Positions 29,679-36,370 of a stretch of DNA of 36,370 nt are shown here, piece after piece (position 1 is the first letter of the stretch; each line of letters starts with the position of its first letter). Made by a program: the position numbers and the translations under genes. Below the pieces are notes generated by a model. The model was not told the DNA's origin, ran no database searches, and saw only the letters and a list, made by a program, of their open reading frames with translations. Location: the NCBI GenBank assembly GCA_035632095.1, contig DASQHM010000019.1, positions 1 to 36,370 on the forward strand, read 5' to 3'. The stretch is from DASQHM01 sp035632095 (lineage in GTDB: Bacteria; Pseudomonadota; Alphaproteobacteria; Ferrovibrionales; Ferrovibrionaceae).

Positions 29679-30998
29679 ATGACAGTCGCCAATGCTTTCA
29701 GTCCGCGCGAAATCGTTTCCGAACTCGACCGCTTCATCATCGGCCAGCACGACGCCAAGCGCGCCGTGGCCATCGCCTTGCGCAACCGCTGGCGGCGCCA
29801 GCAGCTCCCCGAAGACCTGCGCGAAGAGGTGCTGCCGAAGAACATCCTGATGATCGGGCCGACCGGCGTCGGCAAGACCGAGATCTCGCGCCGATTGGCG
29901 CGGCTGGCGCAAGCGCCGTTCCTCAAGGTCGAAGCGACCAAGTTCACGGAAGTCGGCTATGTCGGCCGCGACGTGGAACAGATCGTGCGCGACCTGCTCG
30001 AGGTCGCCATCCTCATGGGCAAGGAGCGCCGGCGCAAAGAGGTCGGCGCCAAGGCCGAGCTCGCCGCCGAGGATCGCGTCGTGACCGCGCTCGTCGGCGA
30101 AAACGCCAGCGCCGACACGCGGCAGAAATTCCGCAAGATGCTGCGCGAGGGTCAGCTCGACAATCGCGAGATCGAAGTCCAGGTGGCGGAAGGCGGCGGC
30201 GGAATGCCGACCTTCGAAATTCCCGGCATGCCCGGGGCGCAAATGGGCATGATCAATCTCGGCGACATCTTCGGCCGTGCCATGGGCGGGCGCACCCGGC
30301 CGCGCAAGATGACCGTCGCCGAAAGCCACAAGGTGCTGACCCAGGAGGAGAGCGACAAGCTGCTCGATCAGGACGCCTTGCTCAAAGAGGCAATCACCGC
30401 GGTCGAGCAGAACGGCATCGTGTTCCTGGACGAGATCGACAAAATCTGCGGCCGCTCCGAGTTCCGTGGCGGCGCCGATGTGAGCCGCGAGGGCGTGCAA
30501 CGCGATCTGCTGCCGCTGATCGAAGGTACGACGGTCGCAACCAAGCATGGGCCGGTGAAGACCGCCCATGTGCTGTTCATCGCGTCAGGCGCTTTTCACT
30601 TGGCGAAGCCTTCCGATCTCTTGCCCGAATTGCAGGGTCGGTTGCCGATCCGCGTCGAGTTGAAGCCGCTCAGCCGCGACGATTTCAAGCGCATCCTGAC
30701 CGAGCCGGAAGCGAGCCTGATCAAGCAGTACACGGCGCTGCTCGACACCGAACAGGTGAAGTTGATCTTCACGCCGGATGCCATCGACGCCATCGCCGGC
30801 ATGGCGGAAGAGGTGAACCGGGGCGTCGAAAACATCGGCGCGCGCCGGCTGCACACGATCATGGAGCGCCTGCTGGAAGAGATCTCCTACACGGCGACGG
30901 ATCATCCCAGCTCGACGGTGACCATCGACGCGGCCTATGTGCAAAAGCGCGTCGGCGACCTCGCCGGCAACGCGGATCTGCGCAAGTTCATTCTGTAG
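29679..30998 (+). CDS. hslU: ATP-dependent protease ATPase subunit HslU
   Basis: 439 residues from the ATG at 29679. AAA+ unfoldase that feeds HslV. N-terminal REIVSELDRFIIGQHDAKRAVAIALRNRWRR, Walker A GPTGVGKT near 60-67, the pore-loop motif GYVGRDVEQIVRDL near 91-104, the I domain (about 110-240), Walker B NGIVFLDEIDKI near 246-257, and the sensor-2 GARRLHTIMERLLEE near 387-401. The C-terminus DLRKFIL inserts into HslV pockets and is intact. The stop is 3 nt from the convergent methyltransferase stop. Confidence 0.98.
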   Translation: MTVANAFSPREIVSELDRFIIGQHDAKRAVAIALRNRWRRQQLPEDLREEVLPKNILMIGPTGVGKTEISRRLARLAQAPFLKVEATKFTEVGYVGRDVEQIVRDLLEVAILMGKERRRKEVGAKAELAAEDRVVTALVGENASADTRQKFRKMLREGQLDNREIEVQVAEGGGGMPTFEIPGMPGAQMGMINLGDIFGRAMGGRTRPRKMTVAESHKVLTQEESDKLLDQDALLKEAITAVEQNGIVFLDEIDKICGRSEFRGGADVSREGVQRDLLPLIEGTTVATKHGPVKTAHVLFIASGAFHLAKPSDLLPELQGRLPIRVELKPLSRDDFKRILTEPEASLIKQYTALLDTEQVKLIFTPDAIDAIAGMAEEVNRGVENIGARRLHTIMERLLEEISYTATDHPSSTVTIDAAYVQKRVGDLAGNADLRKFIL

Positions 30999-31001
30999 GC
31001 G

Positions 31002-31460
31002 CTAAAGCAGCGACGCGCCTTCCAGGCGCAGCAGCGCGACCTTGGTCTCGACGCCGCCGCGGCCGGAATAACCGCCGATCTTGCCTTGGGCCGCGAGGAT
31101 GCGGTGGCAGGGAATGATGATCGGGATCGGGTTGGCGCCGCAGGCGCCGCCGACGGCGCGCGCCGCATTGCCCACGGCCGTCGCCACCTCGCCGTAGCTG
31201 CGGGTCTCGCCGTATGGGATGCGCAGCATCTCCTGCCAGACCTGCTGCTCGAAATCGGCGCCGGCCGGCCTGAGCGGCAGGTCGAACTCCTTGAGTTTTC
31301 CATCGAAATAGAGATCGAGCTGGCGCTTGGCTTCGCGCAGCAGCGGCGTATCGCCCTGCTGGGATTTGGGGCCGCGGCCCCAATCCACCGAGACGATGGC
31401 GCCGTCCTCTTCGGTCACGGTCAATTCGCCGACGGGGCTATGCAGGGTCAATTGCGGCAT
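31002..31460 (-). CDS. ogt: Methylated-DNA--protein-cysteine methyltransferase
   Basis: 152 residues. It transfers O6-alkyl groups from guanine to its own Cys (C118) in IPCHRI, a suicide repair reaction. DNA-binding helix-turn-helix segment: FEQQVWQEMLRIPYGETRSYGEVATAVGNAARAVGGACGANPIPIIIPCHRIL. No Ada-type N-terminal domain is present. The gene is 9 nt from the DUF255 gene on the same strand, likely co-transcribed. I use ogt as the symbol for a stand-alone enzyme of this class. Confidence 0.93.
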   Translation of the reverse strand: MPQLTLHSPVGELTVTEEDGAIVSVDWGRGPKSQQGDTPLLREAKRQLDLYFDGKLKEFDLPLRPAGADFEQQVWQEMLRIPYGETRSYGEVATAVGNAARAVGGACGANPIPIIIPCHRILAAQGKIGGYSGRGGVETKVALLRLEGASLL

Positions 31461-31469
31461 GGTCCACCT

Positions 31470-33512
31470 TCAGGGTCGTGCCAAGGCGGCCTGCAAGGCA
31501 TCCGCCTCGACGATGGGCAAGGAACAGGTTTGACCTCGACATATATACGCCGTGGGTTTGCCGTCGATCTGATTCTTGCTGAATGCCGGATGGCCGGAGG
31601 GCAAGGAGGCGCCAGGCGGTATGACGTTCAGAATGCGATCGGGCGCCGCGCCGCGCTGGGCGGCGGCGATCAAGGCCTCGGTCGGAGCCTCGCCGCGCCT
31701 GCCGATGATCGCGATCTGCAAGCCATCGGTCAGTGTCTCGAAGCTGTTCAGGAACGTGCCGAGCGGAAAGAAGTTGCGCGCGAGCTCGGGCGCGAATGCG
31801 GCTACAAGCGCGTCGGCGCGCGCGGCATAAGCGGCGTCGCCGGTGAGCTGGGCCAGGCGCGCCAGGACGCCGAGCATGGTGCCGTTGCCGGACGGTACGG
31901 CGTTGTCGGACGCATGCCGGGTGCGCGCGATCAAGGCTTCGGCGTCATCGGCCGTATAGAAATAGCCGCCGCGCGCCGCATCCCAATAATGCCGGTCAAG
32001 CACCGCGACCGATTGGCGCGCCTGAGCGATATAGGCGTCATCGCCGTCGGCGGCATACAGCGCCAGCGCGGCGCGAGCCATGTTGGCATAGTCATCGAGC
32101 ACGGCCGCATGCCTGGCTTGGCCGCGGCGATGGGAATGACGGAGCCGCCCGTCGACGGTCATCTTGTCGCGCACGAATGCGAACGCGGTCTTGGCCGCGG
32201 CAATCCATGCCGGTTCGCCGAAGGCCGCGCCGGCGTCGGTCATGGCGGCGATCATCAAACCATTCCAATCGGCCAGCACCTTGTCGTCCCAGCCCGGCCG
32301 TATGCGCGCGGCGCGATGCTGCAATAGCACGGCGCGCTGCCGGGCAAGCTCGGCCTCTTCCGCGTCGCTCAACAGATGCGGCAGTCGCGTGCGATTGAGA
32401 ATGGTATGGCCTTCCCAATTGCCGGACGGCGTCACGTCGTAATGCGCTTTGAATGTCTCGGCGCCAGGGCCGAGCAGCGCATCGATCTCCGCTTCGGTCC
32501 AGACGTAGAACTTGCCCTCCTCGCCTTCGCTGTCCGCGTCGAGCGACGCCGCGAAGCCGCCACCCTCAGCCAGCATTTCGCGTAGCACCCAAGCGATCGT
32601 CTCGCGCACCCGCGCCTCATAGAGACGGCTCTTGGCGAGCGGCTGCACCATGGTCAGGAGATCGACGAGCAAGGCGTTGTCGTAAAGCATCTTCTCGAAA
32701 TGCGGCACGAGCCAGCGCTCGTCGGTGGCATAGCGCGCGTATCCGCCGCCGAGGTGGTCATAAATGCCGCCCTGGCTCATGCGGTCGAGGGTGAGCAGGA
32801 CGGCTTCGCGAAAACTCGTGGTGCCGGTGCGCAGATAGGCGCGCCAGAGCACTTCGAGGACATAGGTCTGCGGAAACTTCGGCGCCTGGCCGATGCCGCC
32901 GTGCACCGTGTCGACCTCGCGGACCAGGCGTTGGGCGATCTGGTCCAGCAGCGCCGGCGTAATGACGGGGATTGTCTCGCTCTCGCTTCCGCCGTGGTCG
33001 GCGGTCTTGCTCAGCGCTTGCATGAGCGCATCGCGGTTCTTGGCGATCACGGCCGGGTCGGTGGCAAAGACATCGGCCACATGGGCGAGCACATCGCGGA
33101 AAGCCGGCCGGCCATAGCGTTGGTCCGGCGGAAAATATGTCCCGCCCCAAAAAGGTTCGCCGGACGACGTGAGGAACATGGTAAGCGGCCAGCCGCCATG
33201 CTGGCCGATCAAGGCGAGCGCTGTTTGATAGATCGAATCGATGTCGGGCCGTTCTTCGCGGTCGACCTTGATGTTCACGAAGAGCTTGTTCATGAGGGCG
33301 GCCGTTTCGGCGTTCTCGAAGCTTTCATGCGCCATCACGTGGCACCAGTGGCACGCGGCGTAGCCGACGCTGAGCAGGATGGGCTTGTTCGCCGCTGCTG
33401 CCGCCGCGAGCGCTTCCTTCCCCCAGGGCTGCCAATGAACCGGGTTGTCCCGATGCTGCAGCAGATACGGGCTGGTCTCCCGATCAAGATTGTTGCGATC
33501 GACGTCGGTCAT
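31470..33512 (-). CDS. Thioredoxin domain-containing protein (YyaL / DUF255 family)
   Basis: 680 residues, the family's usual size. The N-terminal thioredoxin-like domain (about 1-170) begins NRETSPYLLQHRDNPVHWQPWG in family style (here NNLDRETSPYLLQH at 7-20) and has C54 and C57 in AACHWCHVMAHESF. Then come FVNIKVDREERPDIDSIYQ and GGWPLTMFLTSSGEPFWGGTYFPP. The rest is an (alpha/alpha)6 barrel resembling glycoside hydrolase-like or N-acylglucosamine epimerase folds, with GGIYDHLGGGYARYATDERWLVPHFEKMLYDNALL near 252-286. Homologous to human SPATA20; biochemical role unknown. It ends 9 nt before ogt's start on the minus strand and is divergent from the small DUF6489-like gene (73-nt gap). Confidence 0.92.
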   Translation of the reverse strand: MTDVDRNNLDRETSPYLLQHRDNPVHWQPWGKEALAAAAAANKPILLSVGYAACHWCHVMAHESFENAETAALMNKLFVNIKVDREERPDIDSIYQTALALIGQHGGWPLTMFLTSSGEPFWGGTYFPPDQRYGRPAFRDVLAHVADVFATDPAVIAKNRDALMQALSKTADHGGSESETIPVITPALLDQIAQRLVREVDTVHGGIGQAPKFPQTYVLEVLWRAYLRTGTTSFREAVLLTLDRMSQGGIYDHLGGGYARYATDERWLVPHFEKMLYDNALLVDLLTMVQPLAKSRLYEARVRETIAWVLREMLAEGGGFAASLDADSEGEEGKFYVWTEAEIDALLGPGAETFKAHYDVTPSGNWEGHTILNRTRLPHLLSDAEEAELARQRAVLLQHRAARIRPGWDDKVLADWNGLMIAAMTDAGAAFGEPAWIAAAKTAFAFVRDKMTVDGRLRHSHRRGQARHAAVLDDYANMARAALALYAADGDDAYIAQARQSVAVLDRHYWDAARGGYFYTADDAEALIARTRHASDNAVPSGNGTMLGVLARLAQLTGDAAYAARADALVAAFAPELARNFFPLGTFLNSFETLTDGLQIAIIGRRGEAPTEALIAAAQRGAAPDRILNVIPPGASLPSGHPAFSKNQIDGKPTAYICRGQTCSLPIVEADALQAALARP

Positions 33513-33585
33513 GTAGAGGTCACCGGCTCGGGGCGGTCATGCTAGCATCGCCCCATAAGCGGCGCGGCCGGTGGGAGGACATGGC

Positions 33586-33837
33586 ATGAAGGTCACCGTC
33601 AATATTGACTGTACGCCACAAGAGGCAAGGACCTTCTTCGGATTGCCCGACGTGGAACCGATGCAAAAAGCTCTGATGGCCGAGTTGCAGGTGCGTATGC
33701 AGCAGAACCTGGCCGCTATGGATCCGGAGACCTTGCTCAAAACCTGGTTGCCCGTATCGATCCAAAGTCTGGAACAGTTCCAAAAGATGTTCTGGCCGCA
33801 GTTTTCCGGGGCGAGCGACCGCAGCCGCTCGGATTAA
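33586..33837 (+). CDS. Small DUF6489-like protein
   Basis: 83 residues. The ATG at 33586 is preferred: GGAGG at 33574-33578 sits 7 nt upstream. The GTG at 33571 would put the ribosome site inside the gene. The start MKVTVNIDCTPQEARTFFGLPDVEPMQKALMAELQ and an ending WLPVSIQSLEQFQKMFWPQF fit a small helical alphaproteobacterial family, which I recall as DUF6489; that name is from memory. It has no signal or membrane segment. It directly precedes mnmE (34-nt gap). Function unknown. Confidence 0.8.
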   Translation: MKVTVNIDCTPQEARTFFGLPDVEPMQKALMAELQVRMQQNLAAMDPETLLKTWLPVSIQSLEQFQKMFWPQFSGASDRSRSD

Positions 33838-33871
33838 CCCTGGTAGTGCCAAGTAGAGCCTTCGGTTAAGG

Positions 33872-35206
33872 ATGCCCGACACAATCTTCGCCATGGCTTC
33901 GGGGGCGGGTCGCGCCGGCGTTGCCATCATCCGAGTTTCTGGGCCTGCGGCTGGCCGGGCATGGTTGCAGCTCACTCATGCTGCTGCACTGCCTAAGCCA
34001 CGGCGTGCGATCTTGACAAGTTTGTATCATCCGCAAACACATGAGCAGATCGATCAAGGGCTCGGTCTTTGGTTTCCTGCCCCTCGGAGTTATACCGGCG
34101 AGGATGTGTTGGAACTGCACATCCACGGCGGCCGCGCTGTCATTGCCGGCCTACTTTGCGCGCTCGCTGCAGTTTGCGACCTTAGGCCGGCCGAACCTGG
34201 CGAGTTTACGCGGCGCGCTTTTCAGAATGGAAAACTGGATTTGACGGCTGCCGAGGGTCTGGCCGACCTGGTGAACGCCGATACAGAGGCGCAACGCCGC
34301 CAGTCCTTGCGACAAATGGCGGGTGCGCTTGGCGGACTCTATGAATCGTGGCGCTCCGAGTTGATTCGCGTTCTGGCCCAGACCGAGGCCTATATCGATT
34401 TTCCCGATGAGGACATTCCCGCCTCTCTGGCGGCTGAAGGCCGAGTAAAAATTGACCAGCTCATAAGTGCCATAACCAGCCATCTACAGGATGACCATCG
34501 AGGAGAGCGCTTGCGCGATGGCCTGTCGGTAGTAATTCTCGGCCCGCCCAATGCAGGCAAGTCAAGCCTGCTTAATTTGCTTGCTCGGCGCGAGGCTGCC
34601 ATCGTTTCGGCCACTGCAGGGACGACGCGGGACATCGTAGAGATTCACCTGGATCTGGGCGGGTATCCGGTGATTATCGCAGACACTGCGGGATTACGGG
34701 AGACATCTGAGATTGTCGAGCAAGAGGGTGTTCGTCGGGCCTTGGCTCGAGCTGCGGATGCGGATCTCAAAATCCTTGTGCTGGATGCGACCATATGGCC
34801 CGAGGCTGATGCCTCTATACAGTCACTGGTCGGTAAAGACACCCTAGTATTGGTAAATAAAATTGACCAACGACCCCTAGGGGGGGACCTCGAAATTAGG
34901 GGTCAGCGGGCACTACCCATTTCGATCCGGACTGGCCAGGGCGTGGATGATTTTCTTTCCTTGTTTGAGGCCAAGGTAGGGGATCGACTTGATACTCGTG
35001 CCTCGCCCGCCATAACACGAGAGCGACATCGCTTGGCTCTCTTGGAATGCCGTGAGTGTCTGTCGCGGTTTCACAATGCAGCAGGGATAGAGCTCGCCGC
35101 CGAGGATCTTCGCCTGGCCGTAAGGGCACTGGGACGGATCACCGGCCGGGTTGATGTGGAGGATATCTTGGATGTGGTTTTCGCTGAGTTTTGCATCGGG
35201 AAATAG
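33872..35206 (+). CDS. mnmE: tRNA uridine-5-carboxymethylaminomethyl(34) synthesis GTPase MnmE
   Basis: 444 residues, the usual length. With MnmG it installs the aminomethyl-type modification at wobble U34. N-terminal folate-binding domain: DTIFAMASGAGRAGVAIIRVSGP and PRSYTGEDVLELHIHGG. Middle helical domain: FTRRAFQNGKLDLTAAEGLADLVNADTEAQRR. G domain: G1 GPPNAGKSS from residue 224, G2 TAGTTRDIVEI, G3 DTAGLRE, G4 NKID. The C-terminal C-x-GK (FCIGK, C441) catalytic motif is present. The gene is complete but its base and codon composition (frequent A/T third positions, ATA, CTA, AGG) is unlike the genes to its left. Confidence 0.97.
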   Translation: MPDTIFAMASGAGRAGVAIIRVSGPAAGRAWLQLTHAAALPKPRRAILTSLYHPQTHEQIDQGLGLWFPAPRSYTGEDVLELHIHGGRAVIAGLLCALAAVCDLRPAEPGEFTRRAFQNGKLDLTAAEGLADLVNADTEAQRRQSLRQMAGALGGLYESWRSELIRVLAQTEAYIDFPDEDIPASLAAEGRVKIDQLISAITSHLQDDHRGERLRDGLSVVILGPPNAGKSSLLNLLARREAAIVSATAGTTRDIVEIHLDLGGYPVIIADTAGLRETSEIVEQEGVRRALARAADADLKILVLDATIWPEADASIQSLVGKDTLVLVNKIDQRPLGGDLEIRGQRALPISIRTGQGVDDFLSLFEAKVGDRLDTRASPAITRERHRLALLECRECLSRFHNAAGIELAAEDLRLAVRALGRITGRVDVEDILDVVFAEFCIGK

Positions 35207-35224
35207 CCTGTGTTTTCGAATGCT

Positions 35225-35240
35225 AGTTTCACGTGAAACA
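35225..35240. promoter_or_regulatory. parS centromere-like site (ParB binding)
   Basis: AGTTTCACGTGAAACA contains a 14-bp perfect palindrome, GTTTCACGTGAAAC (35226-35239). It matches the widely conserved parS consensus TGTTTCACGTGAAACA at 15 of 16 positions; only the first base differs. It lies in the 80-nt mnmE-mnmG gap (35207-35286). In many alphaproteobacteria gidA/mnmG sits next to gidB-parA-parB near the origin, so the location is sensible. Confidence 0.87.
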
Positions 35241-35286
35241 TATCGATATCTTTGACTTTGGGACCACCGAAAGGTAGCTTCCCGCC

Positions 35287-36370
35287 ATGCGATTTTTCGA
35301 CGTCATTGTGATTGGTGGCGGGCACGCGGGCTGTGAAGCTGCAAGCGCTTCCGCACGCATGGGGGCCCGAACACTGCTGCTCACGCAACGCTTGGATACG
35401 ATCGGAGAGATGTCGTGCAATCCCGCTATAGGGGGGCTGGGCAAAGGGCATCTGGTCAGGGAGATCGATGCCCTTGACGGGCTGATGGGAAAGGTTGCAG
35501 ACCAAGCGGGAATTCAATTTCGGGTTCTGAACCGCAGCAAGGGGCCAGCCGTCCGCGGGCCCCGCGCGCAAGCTGATCGAAAGCTCTATAAACAGGCCAT
35601 GCAGGGGGCTTTGCGGGAGCAAGCTCGATTGGAGCTAGCTGCGGGTAGTGCGGAGGACCTATGGGTTGAACGAGGCCAATTAAAAGGCGTGTGCCTAGGC
35701 GATGGGAGCCGGATCGGAGCAGGATGTGTAGTTCTCACCACGGGGACCTTTCTCCGCGGGGTCATCCACATTGGGGAGTCAAAGACCCAGGGCGGCCGGC
35801 ATGGTGAGGCCCCTAGCCTTGGCCTGTCAGCTCGGCTACAAAATCTGAAGTTTTCACTGGGGCGTTTGAAGACAGGCACACCGCCCCGCCTCGACGGGCG
35901 GACGATCGATTACAGCGCATTGGAAGCACAAGCTGGAGATCATCCCCCTAGCCCCTTCTCCTTCCTGACCACAAATATCAGGACGCCACAGGTGGTATGC
36001 CATATTACAACTACCACACTTAGGGGTCACGACCTAGTTCGTGCCAACCTGCACAGAGCTCCGATGTATAGTGGCCGGATCGAAGGCATCGGCCCCCGCT
36101 ATTGCCCCTCCCTGGAAGATAAGGTGGTACGGTTTGGGGGGAAGGATGGGCATCAGATCTTCCTCGAACCGGAGGGGCTGGACGACCATACCATTTACCC
36201 AAACGGCATCTCCACGTCCCTCCCAGAAGACGTCCAGCGCGAACTTCTCAAGACAATCCCTGGACTGGAGCAGGCAGTGATGCTGCGGCCTGGTTACGCA
36301 ATCGAATACGACTACGTGGATCCAAGAGAGCTCTGGCCGAGCCTGGAGACTAAGAAGCTAAAAGGCCTGT
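35287..36370 (+). CDS. mnmG: tRNA uridine-5-carboxymethylaminomethyl(34) synthesis enzyme MnmG, N-terminal part (runs off window)
   Basis: 361 residues are visible from the ATG at 35287 with no stop before the window ends; the full protein is about 620-630. MnmG is the FAD- and NADH-dependent partner of MnmE. The FAD-binding Rossmann motif is VIVIGGGHAGCEAA near 6-19, followed by SCNPAIGGLGKGHLVREIDALDG near 44-66, NRSKGPAVRGPRAQADR near 83-99, GTFLRGVIHIG near 154-164, LKTGTPPRLDG and PRYCPSLEDKVVRF. Codon use resembles mnmE rather than the genes upstream. gidB, parA and parB would be expected just beyond the end. Confidence 0.96.
   Translation, partial: MRFFDVIVIGGGHAGCEAASASARMGARTLLLTQRLDTIGEMSCNPAIGGLGKGHLVREIDALDGLMGKVADQAGIQFRVLNRSKGPAVRGPRAQADRKLYKQAMQGALREQARLELAAGSAEDLWVERGQLKGVCLGDGSRIGAGCVVLTTGTFLRGVIHIGESKTQGGRHGEAPSLGLSARLQNLKFSLGRLKTGTPPRLDGRTIDYSALEAQAGDHPPSPFSFLTTNIRTPQVVCHITTTTLRGHDLVRANLHRAPMYSGRIEGIGPRYCPSLEDKVVRFGGKDGHQIFLEPEGLDDHTIYPNGISTSLPEDVQRELLKTIPGLEQAVMLRPGYAIEYDYVDPRELWPSLETKKLKGL

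Overview
The window is a GC-rich, densely packed stretch of an alphaproteobacterial chromosome, probably close to the replication origin. The evidence is the gene set and order: aroE-coaE-dnaQ-secB-Tim44-mltA, dnaK-dnaJ-dapB, DUF2244-nth, a his block divergent from hslVU, and mnmE-mnmG. A near-perfect parS site (35225-35240) lies between mnmE and mnmG. I cannot place it below class with confidence. No rRNA, tRNA, CRISPR array, transposase or phage gene is visible. Nearly all of the sequence is accounted for by about 40 protein genes.

Layout. 1-5943 (+): the end of aroE, coaE, a membrane fatty-acid hydroxylase, a nucleoside-phosphorylase-like protein, dnaQ, a tandem hairpin repeat, secB, a Tim44-like membrane protein and mltA. 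5951-12245 (-): an acyl-CoA ligase with a DUF1330 partner, an OlsB-like acyltransferase, an AmpG-type permease, a PPOX-fold flavoprotein and a DUF1848 protein. 12340-16728 (+): dnaK behind a heat-shock-like promoter, dnaJ, palindromic repeats, dapB. 16735-21657: DUF2244 (-), nth (+), then a BamE-like lipoprotein, a bactofilin, an EI24/CysZ-like membrane protein and an amidase (all -). 21803-24544 (+): adenosine kinase followed by a membrane/[2Fe-2S]/class III adenylate cyclase. 24541-28615 (-): hisB-hisH-GNAT-hisA-hisF-hisE-HIT. 29125-30998 (+): hslV-hslU. 31002-33512 (-): an O6-alkylguanine methyltransferase and a DUF255 thioredoxin-domain protein. 33586-36370 (+): a small DUF6489-like protein, mnmE, parS and the 5' part of mnmG.

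How the genes work together. Protein quality control is strongly represented: SecB, DnaK/DnaJ and HslVU. Envelope and peptidoglycan turnover is represented by MltA (releases anhydromuropeptides), AmpG (imports them), DapB (supplies diaminopimelate), a bactofilin and a lipoprotein. Histidine synthesis is one polycistron with a GNAT gene embedded in it. Genome maintenance includes DnaQ, Nth and an alkylguanine methyltransferase. MnmE and MnmG jointly modify the tRNA wobble uridine.

The best candidates for something new are: (i) the cyclase at 22802-24544, whose histidine-rich membrane anchor and adrenodoxin-type Fe-S domain suggest redox control of cAMP, co-transcribed with adenosine kinase; (ii) the DUF1848 protein, which has a C-terminal CxxxCxxC like that of radical-SAM enzymes; (iii) the fall in GC and change in codon use starting near 33.84 kb across mnmE-parS-mnmG; (iv) the tandem hairpin repeat between dnaQ and secB; (v) all five convergent gene junctions abut or overlap, leaving no room for a conventional terminator between them.
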